DNA of 64,000 nt from Polynucleobacter sp. 86C-FISCH (GCF_018882415.1 NZ_JACVOL010000001.1:582253-646252), one strand, 5' to 3'; shown: positions 9,627-18,909, counted from the stretch's first letter. The notes: generated by a model not told the origin, from the sequence alone. Made by a program: numbers and translations.

Positions 9627-10670
9627 GTGTCTTATCAAGTCACGCTCAAAACGAGCGGCAAACAATTTACCGTCAATCCAGATGAGAATGTCCTGGAGGC
9701 CGCGCTACGTCAAGGAATCAATCTTCCTTATGGCTGCAAAAATGGTGCCTGTGGCTCCTGCAAAGGCAAGGTCTTAGAAGGTCAAGTTACCCACGGGCAG
9801 CATAGTGAAAGCGCCCTTTCTAAAGCGGATGAAATTGCTGGCGGTATTTTATTTTGCCGCTCCCACCCTCAATCAGACCTCCTCATTGAAGCGCGTGAAG
9901 TCCAAGGTGCTGGTGATATCGCTATTCGCAAAGTCCCTTGCCGCGTCAATAGTATTAACAAACCAAGCAGTGATGTTGTCATTCTGAAGCTGCAGTTGCC
10001 CGCGGCTGAACGCTTTCAGTTTTTAGCCGGACAGTATTTAGAGTTTCTTCTGAAGGACGGCCAACGTCGTGCCTACTCGATTGCTAATGCCCCAGAGCAA
10101 GAAGGTCCTCTCGAATTACATATTCGCCATTTGCCTGGCGGCTTATTTACCGACTTCGTATTTGGTGCTGTTACACCAGCGCTGAAAGAAAAAGATATCT
10201 TGCGCTTTGAAGGCCCGCTAGGCAGCTTCTTCTTAAGAGAAGATTCTAAAAAACCGATTATCTTTGTGGCCGCTGGCACAGGCTTTGCTCCCATCAAATC
10301 GATCATCGAACAAATGCAGGCCAAAAAGATTCAACGACCAATCCATCTTTACTGGGGCGGTCGTCGCCCTAGCGATTTGTACTTGAATGACCTGTGCCAA
10401 TCCTGGGAAAAAGAAATTTCTGACTTTAAGTACATCCCGGTGATCTCAGATGCACTGGCAGAAGATGGCTGGCAGGGACGCACTGGCTTTGTGCACCAAG
10501 CTGTAATGGCAGACCATCCTGACATGCAAGACTTTCAAGTCTATGCCTGTGGCGCCCCAGTCATGGTTAATGCAGCCAGAAATGACTTCTCAGGCAAATG
10601 CCAGCTACCCGAGGAAGAATTCTTTGCCGATTCCTTTACCAGCGCTGCGGATTTAGCAACAGCCCAGTAA
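9627..10670 (+). CDS. AscD-like reductase: 2Fe-2S ferredoxin domain fused to FAD/NAD(P)-binding oxidoreductase
   Basis: The protein has a plant-type ferredoxin domain at the N terminus (GCKNGACGSCKGKV near residues 38-51, fourth cysteine in ILFCRSHP). A ferredoxin-NADP reductase module follows, with FAD-binding RAYSIANAP and NAD-binding FVAAGTGFAPIKSII. The architecture matches CDP-6-deoxy-3,4-glucoseen reductase (AscD/DdhD) and related electron-transfer reductases. No deoxysugar genes are nearby, so that named function is doubtful. I favour the GTG at 9627 (347 aa) because AAAGGA sits 6 nt upstream. The in-frame ATG at 9621 directly abuts that Shine-Dalgarno. Confidence 0.82.
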   Translation: MSYQVTLKTSGKQFTVNPDENVLEAALRQGINLPYGCKNGACGSCKGKVLEGQVTHGQHSESALSKADEIAGGILFCRSHPQSDLLIEAREVQGAGDIAIRKVPCRVNSINKPSSDVVILKLQLPAAERFQFLAGQYLEFLLKDGQRRAYSIANAPEQEGPLELHIRHLPGGLFTDFVFGAVTPALKEKDILRFEGPLGSFFLREDSKKPIIFVAAGTGFAPIKSIIEQMQAKKIQRPIHLYWGGRRPSDLYLNDLCQSWEKEISDFKYIPVISDALAEDGWQGRTGFVHQAVMADHPDMQDFQVYACGAPVMVNAARNDFSGKCQLPEEEFFADSFTSAADLATAQ

Positions 10671-10739
10671 CCGCGAAATCAAATCAGCGAGATAATAGAA
10701 GCCTTATTTGCCCTTATTAACTTATCAACCCATACCAGC

Positions 10740-11933
10740 ATGAATAAGCCACTCCAGACTATTGACACCCATTCAGTCATGTTTATTACTCCGCGTCCAG
10801 AAGTGGTGATGGTTGAAGGCAAGGGCTCATGGCTAACAGATAACAATGGCAAGCGCTATTTAGACTTCCTACAAGGATGGGCCGTGAATTGCTTAGGTCA
10901 CGGCAACCCAGGGATGATTGAGGCACTCAATGCGCAAGCAAAGAAGCTGATTAATCCAAGCCCTGCGTTCTACAACGAACCGATGATTGGCTTGTCTAAT
11001 CTGCTTACAGAAAACAGCTGCTTTAACAAAGTGTTCTTCGCAAACAGCGGCGCTGAAGCTAATGAAGGCGCTATTAAATTGGCGCGCAAATGGGGTCAGC
11101 TCAATCAATCTGGCGCCTTTGAAATCATCACCTTTGATCACAGTTTTCACGGTCGTACATTAGCAACGATGAGCGCCTCCGGAAAACCAAACTGGGACAC
11201 CATGTTTGCCCCGCAAGTCGCTGGTTTTCCTAAGGCAGATCTAAACGATTTAGAGTCCGTAAAAAAACTGGTGACCGATAAAACGGTTGCGGTGATGCTC
11301 GAGCCAGTTCAAGGCGAAGGCGGCGTGATTCCAGCAACTCCTGAATTTATGCGTGAACTACGCAAGTTCACAAAAGAAAACAATATTCTTTTGATTGCTG
11401 ATGAAGTACAAGCAGGCTGTGGCCGCACTGGCGCTCTCTTTGCGTACCAAAACTATGGCATTGAGCCAGACATCATGACCTTGGGTAAAGGCATCGGTGG
11501 TGGCGTTCCATTGGCGGCCTTATTAGCTACCGATGCAGTAGCTTGCTTTGTGCCTGGCGATCAAGGCGGCACATACAACGGCAATCCTTTGATGACTGCA
11601 GTAGGTATTAGTGTTATTGAGCAACTCTTGGCGCCAGGATTTTTAGATAGCGTTAAAGCAAAAGGCGAGCTACTCAAATCAGAATTGCTCAAGCTTTGCG
11701 CTGAATTTAATCTTGAGGGTGAACGCGGTGAAGGCTTGCTGCGCGCTTTAATGCTCGGAAAAGACATTGGCCCAAAACTGGTTGAGCTGGCGCGTGATCG
11801 CAGCCCTGAAGGTTTGTTGATTAATTCACCAAGACCAAACCTGCTGCGCTTTATGCCCGCTTTGAATGTCTCTGATGATGAAATTCGTCAGATGTGTAAT
11901 ATGCTGCGTGAGTTACTCAAGGAAGTAGCGTAA
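10740..11933 (+). CDS. argD: Acetylornithine transaminase (class III PLP aminotransferase)
   Basis: This is a 397-residue class III pyridoxal-phosphate aminotransferase. Conserved features are [20 protein letters not shown] near residue 100, [19 protein letters not shown] near 137, [14 protein letters not shown] near 218, and the PLP-lysine segment [18 protein letters not shown] near 246. Length and motifs fit ArgD, which makes N-acetylornithine in arginine synthesis. argF and argG lie 22-25 kb away in the same window. Related class III enzymes (succinylornithine or GABA transaminases) cannot be fully excluded from sequence alone. It is convergent with livF. Confidence 0.82.
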   Translation: MNKPLQTIDTHSVMFITPRPEVVMVEGKGSWLTDNNGKRYLDFLQGWAVNCLGHGNPGMIEALNAQAKKLINPSPAFYNEPMIGLSNLLTENSCFNKVFFANSGAEANEGAIKLARKWGQLNQSGAFEIITFDHSFHGRTLATMSASGKPNWDTMFAPQVAGFPKADLNDLESVKKLVTDKTVAVMLEPVQGEGGVIPATPEFMRELRKFTKENNILLIADEVQAGCGRTGALFAYQNYGIEPDIMTLGKGIGGGVPLAALLATDAVACFVPGDQGGTYNGNPLMTAVGISVIEQLLAPGFLDSVKAKGELLKSELLKLCAEFNLEGERGEGLLRALMLGKDIGPKLVELARDRSPEGLLINSPRPNLLRFMPALNVSDDEIRQMCNMLRELLKEVA

Positions 11934-11957
11934 GACTTGCCGCCGCTAACTGCCTAC

Positions 11958-12674
11958 TTATTCTCCGAGGTAGGCAGCTCTCACTCTTGAGTCTTCCAGC
12001 AAATCTTTGCCAGAGCCACTGAGAGTAATTAAGCCACTCTCCATCACATAAGCGCGATCTGCCATCTGCAAAGCTAGTCGTGCATTCTGCTCTACGAGCA
12101 AAATAGTCATCCCACTCGAGGACAGACTACGAACAACATCAAAAATGGTCTCAACCATGATCGGAGATAAGCCCATTGAGGGCTCATCTAACAGCAATAA
12201 CTTAGGCTCAGCCATCATCGCCCTGCCCATTGCCACCATCTGCTGTTCACCACCAGACAGCGTGCCTGCCAGCTGAGATAAGCGCTCTTTAAGTCTTGGG
12301 AAATACGAATACACTTCTTCAAGCTTACGCTCGATATCTTTGGGATTGGTTTTTAAGTAAGCGCCCATCTGGAGATTCTCCAAAATCGTCATACGCTTAA
12401 ATACACCGCGCCCTTCGGGCACCATACCCAGCCCTAGGCGTACCAATTCATATGCAGGCAACTTCCTAGTTTCCTGATTCACAAAATGAATCTCGCCAGC
12501 TGAAGGTGCCAGCAAACCGGCTATGGCTTTCATACTAGAACTCTTGCCAGCGCCATTTGCCCCAATCAAGGCAACAAGCTCACCTTGATTGACATGTAAA
12601 TCTATCCCTTTGACAGCGTTAATGCCACCATAGGAGACCTTGAGATCTTTTACATTAAGCAAGGCACTCATCAT
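11958..12674 (-). CDS. livF: Branched-chain amino-acid ABC transporter ATP-binding protein LivF
   Basis: LivF is one of two cytoplasmic ATPases powering high-affinity leucine/isoleucine/valine-type uptake. The 238-residue protein has Walker A GANGAGKSSSM (near residue 38), the ABC signature LSGGEQQMVAMGRAMM and Walker B LLLLDEPSMGLSP. MVPEGRGVFKRMTILENLQMG is typical of LivF. The start overlaps the livG stop (TGA/ATG). Either of two adjacent ATGs could be used. It is the last gene of livKHMGF. Confidence 0.92.
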   Translation of the reverse strand: MMSALLNVKDLKVSYGGINAVKGIDLHVNQGELVALIGANGAGKSSSMKAIAGLLAPSAGEIHFVNQETRKLPAYELVRLGLGMVPEGRGVFKRMTILENLQMGAYLKTNPKDIERKLEEVYSYFPRLKERLSQLAGTLSGGEQQMVAMGRAMMAEPKLLLLDEPSMGLSPIMVETIFDVVRSLSSSGMTILLVEQNARLALQMADRAYVMESGLITLSGSGKDLLEDSRVRAAYLGE

Positions 12675-13450
12675 GCAGCCCCTTGTCCGAGATAGGCTCT
12701 GATGACCTCTGGATGCGTACGCACATCTGCAGGCTTCCCAGAGGCAATCACCTTGCCGTAATCAAGCACAGTTAGGCTGTCGCAAATCCCCATCACCAAG
12801 CTCACGTCATGCTCAATTAATAAAATCGTTTTACCGTCAGCACGAATACGCAGCAATAACTCGCGAAGCTCCAGCTTCTCGGTGGCATTCATACCAGCAG
12901 CTGGCTCATCAAGAGCCAAGAGCTTAGGCTCAGTCGCCAATGCTCTTGCAATCTCTAGGCGGCGCTGATGTCCGTATGAAAGATTGCGCGCCTGCATATT
13001 GGCAAACTCACCAAGACCAACATAAGCTAAGAGCTGTTGGGCCTTTTCTTTGATGGCACGCTCTTCGCGCTTAGCAGATGGAAAGCGAAAGATTGCGCCT
13101 AGCAATCCAGCCTTAGTGCGGCAATGACAACCTACCATCACATTTTCCAACACAGACATTTCACCAAAAAGACGAATGTTTTGAAATGTTCTAGCAAGGC
13201 CAGATTTAGTTACTTCAGATACAGACTCTGGAAAATAAGATTGACCGTCAAATAAAAAGATTCCGGTGTCAGCTGGGTACAAACCAGTGATGACGTTAAA
13301 GAAGGTGGTCTTACCAGCGCCATTGGGACCAATCAATCCAACGATTGCACCATGCGCCACTTGCAGGCCAACAGAGTCTAGGGCCTGAACACCGCCAAAG
13401 CGTTTTGAAACGTCAGTGACATCTAGAAGCAAGTGATCTGATCTTGTCAT
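12671..13450 (-). CDS. livG: Branched-chain amino-acid ABC transporter ATP-binding protein LivG
   Basis: LivG is the second ATPase of the transporter. Walker A GPNGAGKTTFFNVITG, the signature LSYGHQRRLEIARALA and Walker B LLALDEPAAGMN are clear. So is the LivG-typical insertion after TFQNIRLFGEMSVLENVMVG. I chose the ATG at 13450 (259 aa), because it overlaps the livM stop by one base (TAATG), a usual coupling arrangement. An in-frame start 24 bp further upstream is possible but lies within livM. Confidence 0.92.
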   Translation of the reverse strand: MTRSDHLLLDVTDVSKRFGGVQALDSVGLQVAHGAIVGLIGPNGAGKTTFFNVITGLYPADTGIFLFDGQSYFPESVSEVTKSGLARTFQNIRLFGEMSVLENVMVGCHCRTKAGLLGAIFRFPSAKREERAIKEKAQQLLAYVGLGEFANMQARNLSYGHQRRLEIARALATEPKLLALDEPAAGMNATEKLELRELLLRIRADGKTILLIEHDVSLVMGICDSLTVLDYGKVIASGKPADVRTHPEVIRAYLGQGAA

Positions 13451-14538
13451 TACCTTGCCCCACTCTTTTGCCAAATACCGCCTGGACGATAGAGCATGAT
13501 CAAAATTAAAGCCAAACCATAAATTAATTGGCGGATGATCTCGACATCAACGATGACATGGCCAAATAAAAACTGCTGGACTGGCTGTGCAATGCCGCGC
13601 AATACTTCCGGAAATACCGCCAAAAGTACAGCGCCCAAAATCACTCCTGGAATGTGTCCTATGCCCCCTAGAACTACCATAGCCAAGACAACGATGGACT
13701 CCCAGAGGGTGAATGACTCTGGAGAAACAAAGCCCTGGAAAGCGGAGAACAGCACTCCTGCGACTCCAGCAAAAGAGGCGCCAATTGCAAAGGCCAGTAA
13801 TTTCATATTACGGGTATTGATACCCATCGCTTTAGCAGCAATCTCGTCCTCACGAATTGCGATCCAAGCACGTCCAATGCGCGAGTCTTGCAAATGCAAG
13901 CAAACGATGGCCACTGCGATTGCCAGCAAAAGGAATAAATAAAAAACCAAATACAAACCAGGAATTTGCACGAACCCCAGATCCAAAGGCTTGGTAAAGG
14001 GGATGCCAAATAGCTGGATAGGATCAATTCCGGAGATTCCTTTGGGGCCATTAGTGAGATTGAGGGGGCGATCCAGGTTATTCATAAAGATACGAATAAT
14101 TTCACCGAAACCCAAAGTCACAATTGCTAGGTAATCTCCGCGCAATTGCAAGGTAGGTAGACCCAAGATCAATCCAAAGAGAGCCGCCAAAATAATCGAA
14201 AACACTGCAACCATCCAGGGCGAAAAGTGCATGCCCTCCGGAAAGGTCGCCGCAATGCTTTCAAACTGAGTCGGCAAATGGGGAGAAGCCAATAATGCAA
14301 AGCTATAAGCGCCTAACGCATAAAAAGCGATGTAACCCAAATCCAAAAGGCCCGCAAAGCCAACAACCACGTTTAAGCCTAAAGCAAGCACGATATAGAG
14401 CAAAGCAAAATCGAGCACTCGTACCCAATAGTTACCACCACCAGCCCCCACCACCCAAGGTAGCAGCACTAAAGCAATGGCTCCAAGCCACAGGTAGGCA
14501 GAGCGACTCAAACGATTGGTAAAAAGGCTTTTAAGCAC
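13450..14538 (-). CDS. livM: Branched-chain amino-acid ABC transporter permease LivM
   Basis: LivM is one of two membrane permeases. The protein has about ten hydrophobic segments. The conserved LGLNVVVGFAGLLDLGYIAFYALGAY is near residue 55 and the cytoplasmic coupling region GRAWIAIREDEIAAKAMGIN near 230. The end MLYRPGGIWQ is typical. I prefer the GTG at 14538 (362 aa), with GAAGG 9 nt upstream. A GTG at 14556 would add six residues. Either start overlaps the livH 3' end, so the permease genes are translationally coupled. Confidence 0.9.
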   Translation of the reverse strand: MLKSLFTNRLSRSAYLWLGAIALVLLPWVVGAGGGNYWVRVLDFALLYIVLALGLNVVVGFAGLLDLGYIAFYALGAYSFALLASPHLPTQFESIAATFPEGMHFSPWMVAVFSIILAALFGLILGLPTLQLRGDYLAIVTLGFGEIIRIFMNNLDRPLNLTNGPKGISGIDPIQLFGIPFTKPLDLGFVQIPGLYLVFYLFLLLAIAVAIVCLHLQDSRIGRAWIAIREDEIAAKAMGINTRNMKLLAFAIGASFAGVAGVLFSAFQGFVSPESFTLWESIVVLAMVVLGGIGHIPGVILGAVLLAVFPEVLRGIAQPVQQFLFGHVIVDVEIIRQLIYGLALILIMLYRPGGIWQKSGAR

Positions 14539-15466
14539 GATCAGAAACCTTCTCACCCAACAAACCAGTCGGTCGCAATACCAAGACTAAGATTAATACC
14601 AAGAAGGCAAAGATATCTTGATAGTTGGATCCAAAGACTCCACCAGTGAGCTCACCGATATATCCAGCACCTAGAGATTCAATCAAGCCCAATAGCAGGC
14701 CGCCCAACATCGCGCCCTGCAAATTACCGATGCCACCCAGAACGGCAGCAGTAAATGCTTTCAGACCCGGAATGAAACCCATATAAAAATGAACGTTGCC
14801 ATAGTTACTAGCAATCATGACGCCCGCAAGACCTGCTAATGCGCCGCCCAACATAAAGGTAATGGAGATGACACGATTGGGATTAACACCCATCAATGCA
14901 GCAATTTGAGTTTGCTCAGCGGTAGCGCGCATTGCTCTGCCAAGCTTTGTTTTCTCAACCAAAAACAATAAGCCAGCCATCACTACCAAGGCTACTATGA
15001 TGATCACAATTTCTTTGCCGGTAATCGTCGCACCACTACCCCATAAATCAATTGGAGTTGACGGCAGTAATTGTGGGTAGGTCATCGGATTACGTGACCA
15101 AATCATCATCGCAATAGTTTGCAGCAAAATGGACATACCAATAGCGGATATCAGTGGCGCCAAACGAGGCGCATTACGAAGGGGGCGATAAGCAATCCGC
15201 TCAATCCAGTAACTCAATCCCGCACAGACTGCCATCGTAACCGGCAAGACTATCAGGAGGGTGAGCCAACCAGGTAAGTCACTTGTTAAGCTCAAGATCA
15301 AGCGCAGCAATGAAAGTGAAACCATTGCGCCAATCATCAAGACTTCGCCGTGTGCAAAATTGATGATCCCCAGCACGCCATACACCATGGTGTAGCCCAG
15401 CGCGATCAAGGCATAGATGCTACCTAGCACTAAGCCGTTAATGATCTGCTGAAGAAGAATGTCCAT
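14531..15466 (-). CDS. livH: Branched-chain amino-acid ABC transporter permease LivH
   Basis: LivH is the partner permease to LivM. The 311-residue protein starts with MDILLQQIINGLVLGSIYAL and has the conserved GYTMVYGVLGIINFAHGEVLMIGA near residue 24. The coupling-loop segment GRAMRATAEQTQIAALMGVN is near 185 and the ending LVLILVLVLRPTGLLGEK matches the family. A terminator-like hairpin separates it from livK upstream, a common way of giving more binding protein than permease. Confidence 0.93.
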   Translation of the reverse strand: MDILLQQIINGLVLGSIYALIALGYTMVYGVLGIINFAHGEVLMIGAMVSLSLLRLILSLTSDLPGWLTLLIVLPVTMAVCAGLSYWIERIAYRPLRNAPRLAPLISAIGMSILLQTIAMMIWSRNPMTYPQLLPSTPIDLWGSGATITGKEIVIIIVALVVMAGLLFLVEKTKLGRAMRATAEQTQIAALMGVNPNRVISITFMLGGALAGLAGVMIASNYGNVHFYMGFIPGLKAFTAAVLGGIGNLQGAMLGGLLLGLIESLGAGYIGELTGGVFGSNYQDIFAFLVLILVLVLRPTGLLGEKVSDRA

Positions 15467-15492
15467 GAAGTTTTAGGATTTATTTAGTCTTG

Positions 15493-15531
15493 ATAAAAAA
15501 ATAGCACCGCAGTAGCGGCGCCATTTTTTAT
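15493..15531 (-). terminator. Terminator-like hairpin between livK and livH (probable attenuator)
   Basis: Read on the minus strand, GGCGCCGC and GCGGTGCT form an 8-bp stem with two G-U pairs and a 4-nt loop, followed by ATTTTTTTATC. It sits after the livK stop and before livH in a single apparent operon. Partial read-through is therefore more likely than a full stop. Confidence 0.7.
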
Positions 15532-15541
15532 TGAGGTGTCA

Positions 15542-16714
15542 TTACATCTTAATGACATCAAGCACTGTTTTCTTTTTATCTTTGAAGTCGTACAAGGTGA
15601 TTACACCTTCTTTCATATCGCCTTTGTTATCAAAAGCAATATTACCCACTAAACCTTGCATTTTCGTATCTGGCATGGCAGCCAAAATCTTTGCAGGATC
15701 AGTTGAGTTTGAACGCTTCATAGAGTCCACTAAAACATAGACGGCATCATAGGTGAAAGGTGCATAAATTTGAACATCAGAGTTAAAGCGCTCTTTATAG
15801 CGTTTCTGGAAGTCAGCACCTTGTGCCATCTTGGATAAAGCCATACCAGCTTCAGAGCAAGTTACGTTCACTACAGCCTCACCAGCCAATTCAGCAAGCT
15901 TCTCAGTACACATACCGTCACCACCAACTACTTTCGCTTTAATACCAAGTTCAGCTGCCTGCTTAGTTAATGGGCCACCGGTGGCGTCCATGCCGCCGTA
16001 CATGATGACGTCTGGTTTGCTACCTTTAATCTTCGTCAAGATAGCCTTGAAATCAGTAGCTTTGTTATTGCTCGCTTCACGAGTAACCACTTTTACTCCA
16101 GCAGCTTTAACCGTTTTCTCAAACTCATCAGCCAGGCCTTTGCCGTACTGAGTAGAGTCATCGATGATGGCTACCGTTTTTGCCTTCAAGGTATTAGCAA
16201 CATAGTTAGCTAAGGCTGGACCTTGTTGTGCGTCAGTTGCCACCAAACGATAAGTCGTTTTAAAACCTTGCTTGGTGTAATCAGGATTGGTAGCGGATGG
16301 TGATACTTGTGTAATACCTGCATCACTATAAATACGTGAGGCTGGAATACTTGTTCCAGAATTTAAGTGCCCCACTACGCCAACTACTTTGGCATCTACT
16401 AACTTTTGAGCTACTTGCGTGGCTGTCTTTGGATCTTCTGCGTCATCCTCTGGTACCAAAGTCAGCACCACCTTTTTTCCATCAATAGTTAAGCCTGCTT
16501 TATTGATCTCTTCGAGCGCTAAGCGTGCGCCATTCTCATTGTCTTTACCCAAGTGGGCAATGGGGCCTGTGAGTGGAGCAACGTGGCCAATTTTTACTTC
16601 AACAGCATCCGATGGAATTGCAGCTGATTTATCTCCACCCTTGCCACAGGCTGCCAGCAGTAAAGCTGAAGCCGCTAAAGCAAGAGCGCTTTTTGTAATG
16701 TGTGATTTGTTCAT
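15542..16714 (-). CDS. livK: Branched-chain amino-acid ABC transporter substrate-binding lipoprotein
   Basis: This is the periplasmic binding protein of the Liv system. The start at 16714 (390 aa) is set by AGAGGAG upstream. It gives a signal peptide ending in lipobox LLAAC with the lipidated cysteine at residue 23, so the protein is a membrane-anchored lipoprotein. The mature part begins VEVKIGHVAPLTGPIAHLGKDNENGARLALEEIN, a typical type I periplasmic binding fold. Further in are VVGHLNSGTSIPASRIY and YGGMDATGGPL. The ligand is probably a branched-chain or other hydrophobic amino acid. The ispH stop is only 29 bp upstream. Confidence 0.92.
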   Translation of the reverse strand: MNKSHITKSALALAASALLLAACGKGGDKSAAIPSDAVEVKIGHVAPLTGPIAHLGKDNENGARLALEEINKAGLTIDGKKVVLTLVPEDDAEDPKTATQVAQKLVDAKVVGVVGHLNSGTSIPASRIYSDAGITQVSPSATNPDYTKQGFKTTYRLVATDAQQGPALANYVANTLKAKTVAIIDDSTQYGKGLADEFEKTVKAAGVKVVTREASNNKATDFKAILTKIKGSKPDVIMYGGMDATGGPLTKQAAELGIKAKVVGGDGMCTEKLAELAGEAVVNVTCSEAGMALSKMAQGADFQKRYKERFNSDVQIYAPFTYDAVYVLVDSMKRSNSTDPAKILAAMPDTKMQGLVGNIAFDNKGDMKEGVITLYDFKDKKKTVLDVIKM

Positions 16715-16743
16715 GTACAGCTCCTCTGTTATGAATAGATACT

Positions 16744-17685
16744 TCAATCAACTAAATTTTTTGGTAAAGAAAAGGTGACGTCTTCAACCACACCATCAAG
16801 CGCTCGAACGTGTCTTGGACCAAATTCCTGAATGCGACCAACGATAGACTGGGCCAAACTCTCTGGAGCAGAAGCCCCTGCAGTCAAGCCAACTCGCTTT
16901 TTGCCAGCAAACCATTCCGGCTTTAATTGCTCTGGTGCATCGACCATGTAAGCAGGTACACCAAGCTTTTCAGCAAGTTCGCGCAAGCGATTAGAGTTAG
17001 AGCTCGTAGCACTTCCCACCACAATAACCACCTCAACTTGAGGGGCCATAAATTTCACAGCATCTTGACGATTCTGAGTGGCATAACAAATATCTTGTTT
17101 GCGAGGCTGAACAATATTGGGAAACTTTTGGGTTAACGCTTCAACAATTTCTTTCGTCTCATCTACTGAGAGTGTTGTTTGCGTAACAAATGCAATCTTC
17201 TCTTCGGCTGAGAACGGCAAAGCACTTACATCGCCGAGCTTCTCAATTAAGAACACACCCTCTTTAACCTGGCCCATAGTCCCCTCAACTTCAGGGTGGC
17301 CGGCATGACCAATCATCAATACTGTGAAACCCTCTTTGCACATTTTGACGACCTCAAGATGAACCTTGGTAACCAAAGGACATGTAGCGTCATACACCTG
17401 CAAACCTCTTGCTTCGGCGTCTTTACGCACTTCTTGAGAAACCCCGTGAGCACTAAATACAACAATGCCACCCTTAGGGACTTCATGCAATTCATCCACA
17501 AACACCGCACCCTTATCGCGCAGCTCATTCACCACATATGCGTTATGCACAATTTCATGGCGCACATAAATCGGCGCACCAAAGCGATTCAACGCTTCAT
17601 TCACGATATTGATTGCACGATCAACACCCGCACAAAAACCACGCGGTTGCGCCATCAAAATTTCTGCGTTATTGGAATCACTCAT
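16744..17685 (-). CDS. ispH: 4-hydroxy-3-methylbut-2-enyl diphosphate reductase
   Basis: IspH (LytB) is the 4Fe-4S enzyme performing the last step of the MEP pathway, making IPP and DMAPP. The 313-residue protein carries the three cluster cysteines in [10 protein letters not shown] (residue 18), YDATCPLV (near 103) and [12 protein letters not shown] (near 200). The histidines of HEIVHN and [13 protein letters not shown] and the substrate motif [11 protein letters not shown] are also present. fkpB lies 3 bp upstream on the same strand, a widespread proteobacterial pairing. Confidence 0.96.
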   Translation of the reverse strand: MSDSNNAEILMAQPRGFCAGVDRAINIVNEALNRFGAPIYVRHEIVHNAYVVNELRDKGAVFVDELHEVPKGGIVVFSAHGVSQEVRKDAEARGLQVYDATCPLVTKVHLEVVKMCKEGFTVLMIGHAGHPEVEGTMGQVKEGVFLIEKLGDVSALPFSAEEKIAFVTQTTLSVDETKEIVEALTQKFPNIVQPRKQDICYATQNRQDAVKFMAPQVEVVIVVGSATSSNSNRLRELAEKLGVPAYMVDAPEQLKPEWFAGKKRVGLTAGASAPESLAQSIVGRIQEFGPRHVRALDGVVEDVTFSLPKNLVD

Positions 17686-17688
17686 TAT

Positions 17689-18135
17689 TTACAGAATCGC
17701 CACAATCTCTGCTTCAAAAGTTACTGGCCTACCTGCAAGAGGATGATTGAAATCAAACCATGCGCCCTCTTCATTAATCGATTGCAAAACACCTGCATAC
17801 TGAGCGCCGCCTGGAGCGTTGAACTCAATCACATCTCCAGGATTAAATTCCACATCGTCATCTCTGCCTTCTTTCAAAGCTTTAAGAGATACCCATTGCA
17901 CTAAATCTTCTTTACGCTCACCAAAACTTTCTTCGGGTGCAAGCAGTGCACTTTTTTTCTCGCCAACACCTAAACCCAGCAAGACCTTTTCAAAGCAAGG
18001 AGCAAATTGTCCAGACCCCATCAAAACCGTCGCAGGACGATCGACAAAAGTATTGATGTAATCCTCCCCGCTCGGCAAGGTGAGCCGATAGTTGAGAGTC
18101 AAATAGGAATTAGGCAAAACGGTAAGCTTAGTCAT
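17689..18135 (-). CDS. fkpB: FKBP-type peptidyl-prolyl cis-trans isomerase (FkpB/SlpA-like)
   Basis: This is a small (148 aa) FKBP-fold prolyl isomerase with the inserted IF domain of the SlyD/SlpA group. The N-terminal LTLPSGEDYINTF, GSGQFAPCFEKVLLGLGVGEKKSALLAPEESFGER and C-terminal WFDFNHPLAGRPVTFEAEIVAI match. The conserved NHPLAG near the end is diagnostic. No SlyD-type histidine-rich tail is present. It is paired with ispH as in E. coli. The start codon is almost back-to-back with radC. Confidence 0.9.
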   Translation of the reverse strand: MTKLTVLPNSYLTLNYRLTLPSGEDYINTFVDRPATVLMGSGQFAPCFEKVLLGLGVGEKKSALLAPEESFGERKEDLVQWVSLKALKEGRDDDVEFNPGDVIEFNAPGGAQYAGVLQSINEEGAWFDFNHPLAGRPVTFEAEIVAIL

Positions 18136-18165
18136 AAGGTGATTGTATCTAGGCCAGCGCTAGCT

Positions 18166-18858
18166 GTGCATTCTCCAATTACCGATTGGCCCAAAAATGA
18201 GCAACCTAGAGAGAAGCTGCGCATAAACGGAGCTGCCGCACTTTCCGACGCAGAATTGCTGGCTATTTTTCTCAGAGTGGGGGTCAAAGGGAAAAGCGCT
18301 GTGGCTCTAGCCAAGGATCTACTGCATCACTTTGGAAGCCTCCCACGACTGCTAGCCTGCAGCCCCCAAGAATTAACCCAGATTCACGGCATGGGCCTAT
18401 CTAAGTGGGCGCAAATTCAAGCAGCTTATGAGTTGGTGAAGCGAAGCTTGGAGGACGGCCTTACCCAGGATCCCATCTTTTCATCACCGAACCATGTCAG
18501 GGAGTTCTTGCAGGCCAAAATTGGCCGCCTTCCCCATGAGGTCTTCCTTTGCCTTTACCTAGACTCCAGGCTTCACTTAATTGAATGTGAGGAGCTTTTT
18601 AGGGGCTCCATCACACAGACGGCTATTTACCCCCGGGAGATCCTCAAAGAGGCTCTGGCGAAAAATGCCAGTGCTCTCATCGTCGCGCATAACCATCCCA
18701 GTGGCAATCCACTTCCCAGCGATGCTGACCAAGAGCTGACAAAGGTGCTCCTAAATGCACTCCAATTGGTAGATATTCAACTGCTGGACCACTGCATTGT
18801 GAGTGGCAGCGGTTTTTTCTCTTTTTCTGATGCAGGCCTTATGAAAAATGGTAATTAA
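18166..18858 (+). CDS. radC: RadC family JAB-domain protein
   Basis: RadC-family proteins have an N-terminal helix-hairpin-helix region and a C-terminal JAB/MPN metalloprotease-like domain; their cellular role is unsettled despite the DNA-repair name. The N part has AAALSDAELLAIFLRVGVKGKSA and LTQIHGMGLSKWAQIQAAYEL. The metal site is VAHNHPSGNPLPSDAD near the C terminus. The open frame reaches back to 18007, but that part is antisense to fkpB. I favour GTG 18166 (230 aa) because homologues begin shortly before DWPKNEQPREKL. GTG 18139 is an alternative. The Shine-Dalgarno is poor for both. Confidence 0.85.
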   Translation: MHSPITDWPKNEQPREKLRINGAAALSDAELLAIFLRVGVKGKSAVALAKDLLHHFGSLPRLLACSPQELTQIHGMGLSKWAQIQAAYELVKRSLEDGLTQDPIFSSPNHVREFLQAKIGRLPHEVFLCLYLDSRLHLIECEELFRGSITQTAIYPREILKEALAKNASALIVAHNHPSGNPLPSDADQELTKVLLNALQLVDIQLLDHCIVSGSGFFSFSDAGLMKNGN

Positions 18859-18890
18859 TGATAGTAATCACTAACTTATAGGGTGATTTT

Positions 18891-18909
18891 AGGGGTGGAA
18901 TCCCCTTTT
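18891..18909 (+). terminator. Possible weak terminator after radC
   Basis: AGGGG and CCCCT form a short G+C stem around a 6-nt loop, followed by TTT. It lies 32 bp after the radC stop and before the rpmB promoter. The stem is short, so strength is uncertain. Confidence 0.45.

Noticed and set aside
17296..17904. Plus-strand open frame of about 200 codons antisense to ispH/fkpB
   Set aside because: Shadow of two firmly identified genes; Cys/His-rich composition arises from the complement.
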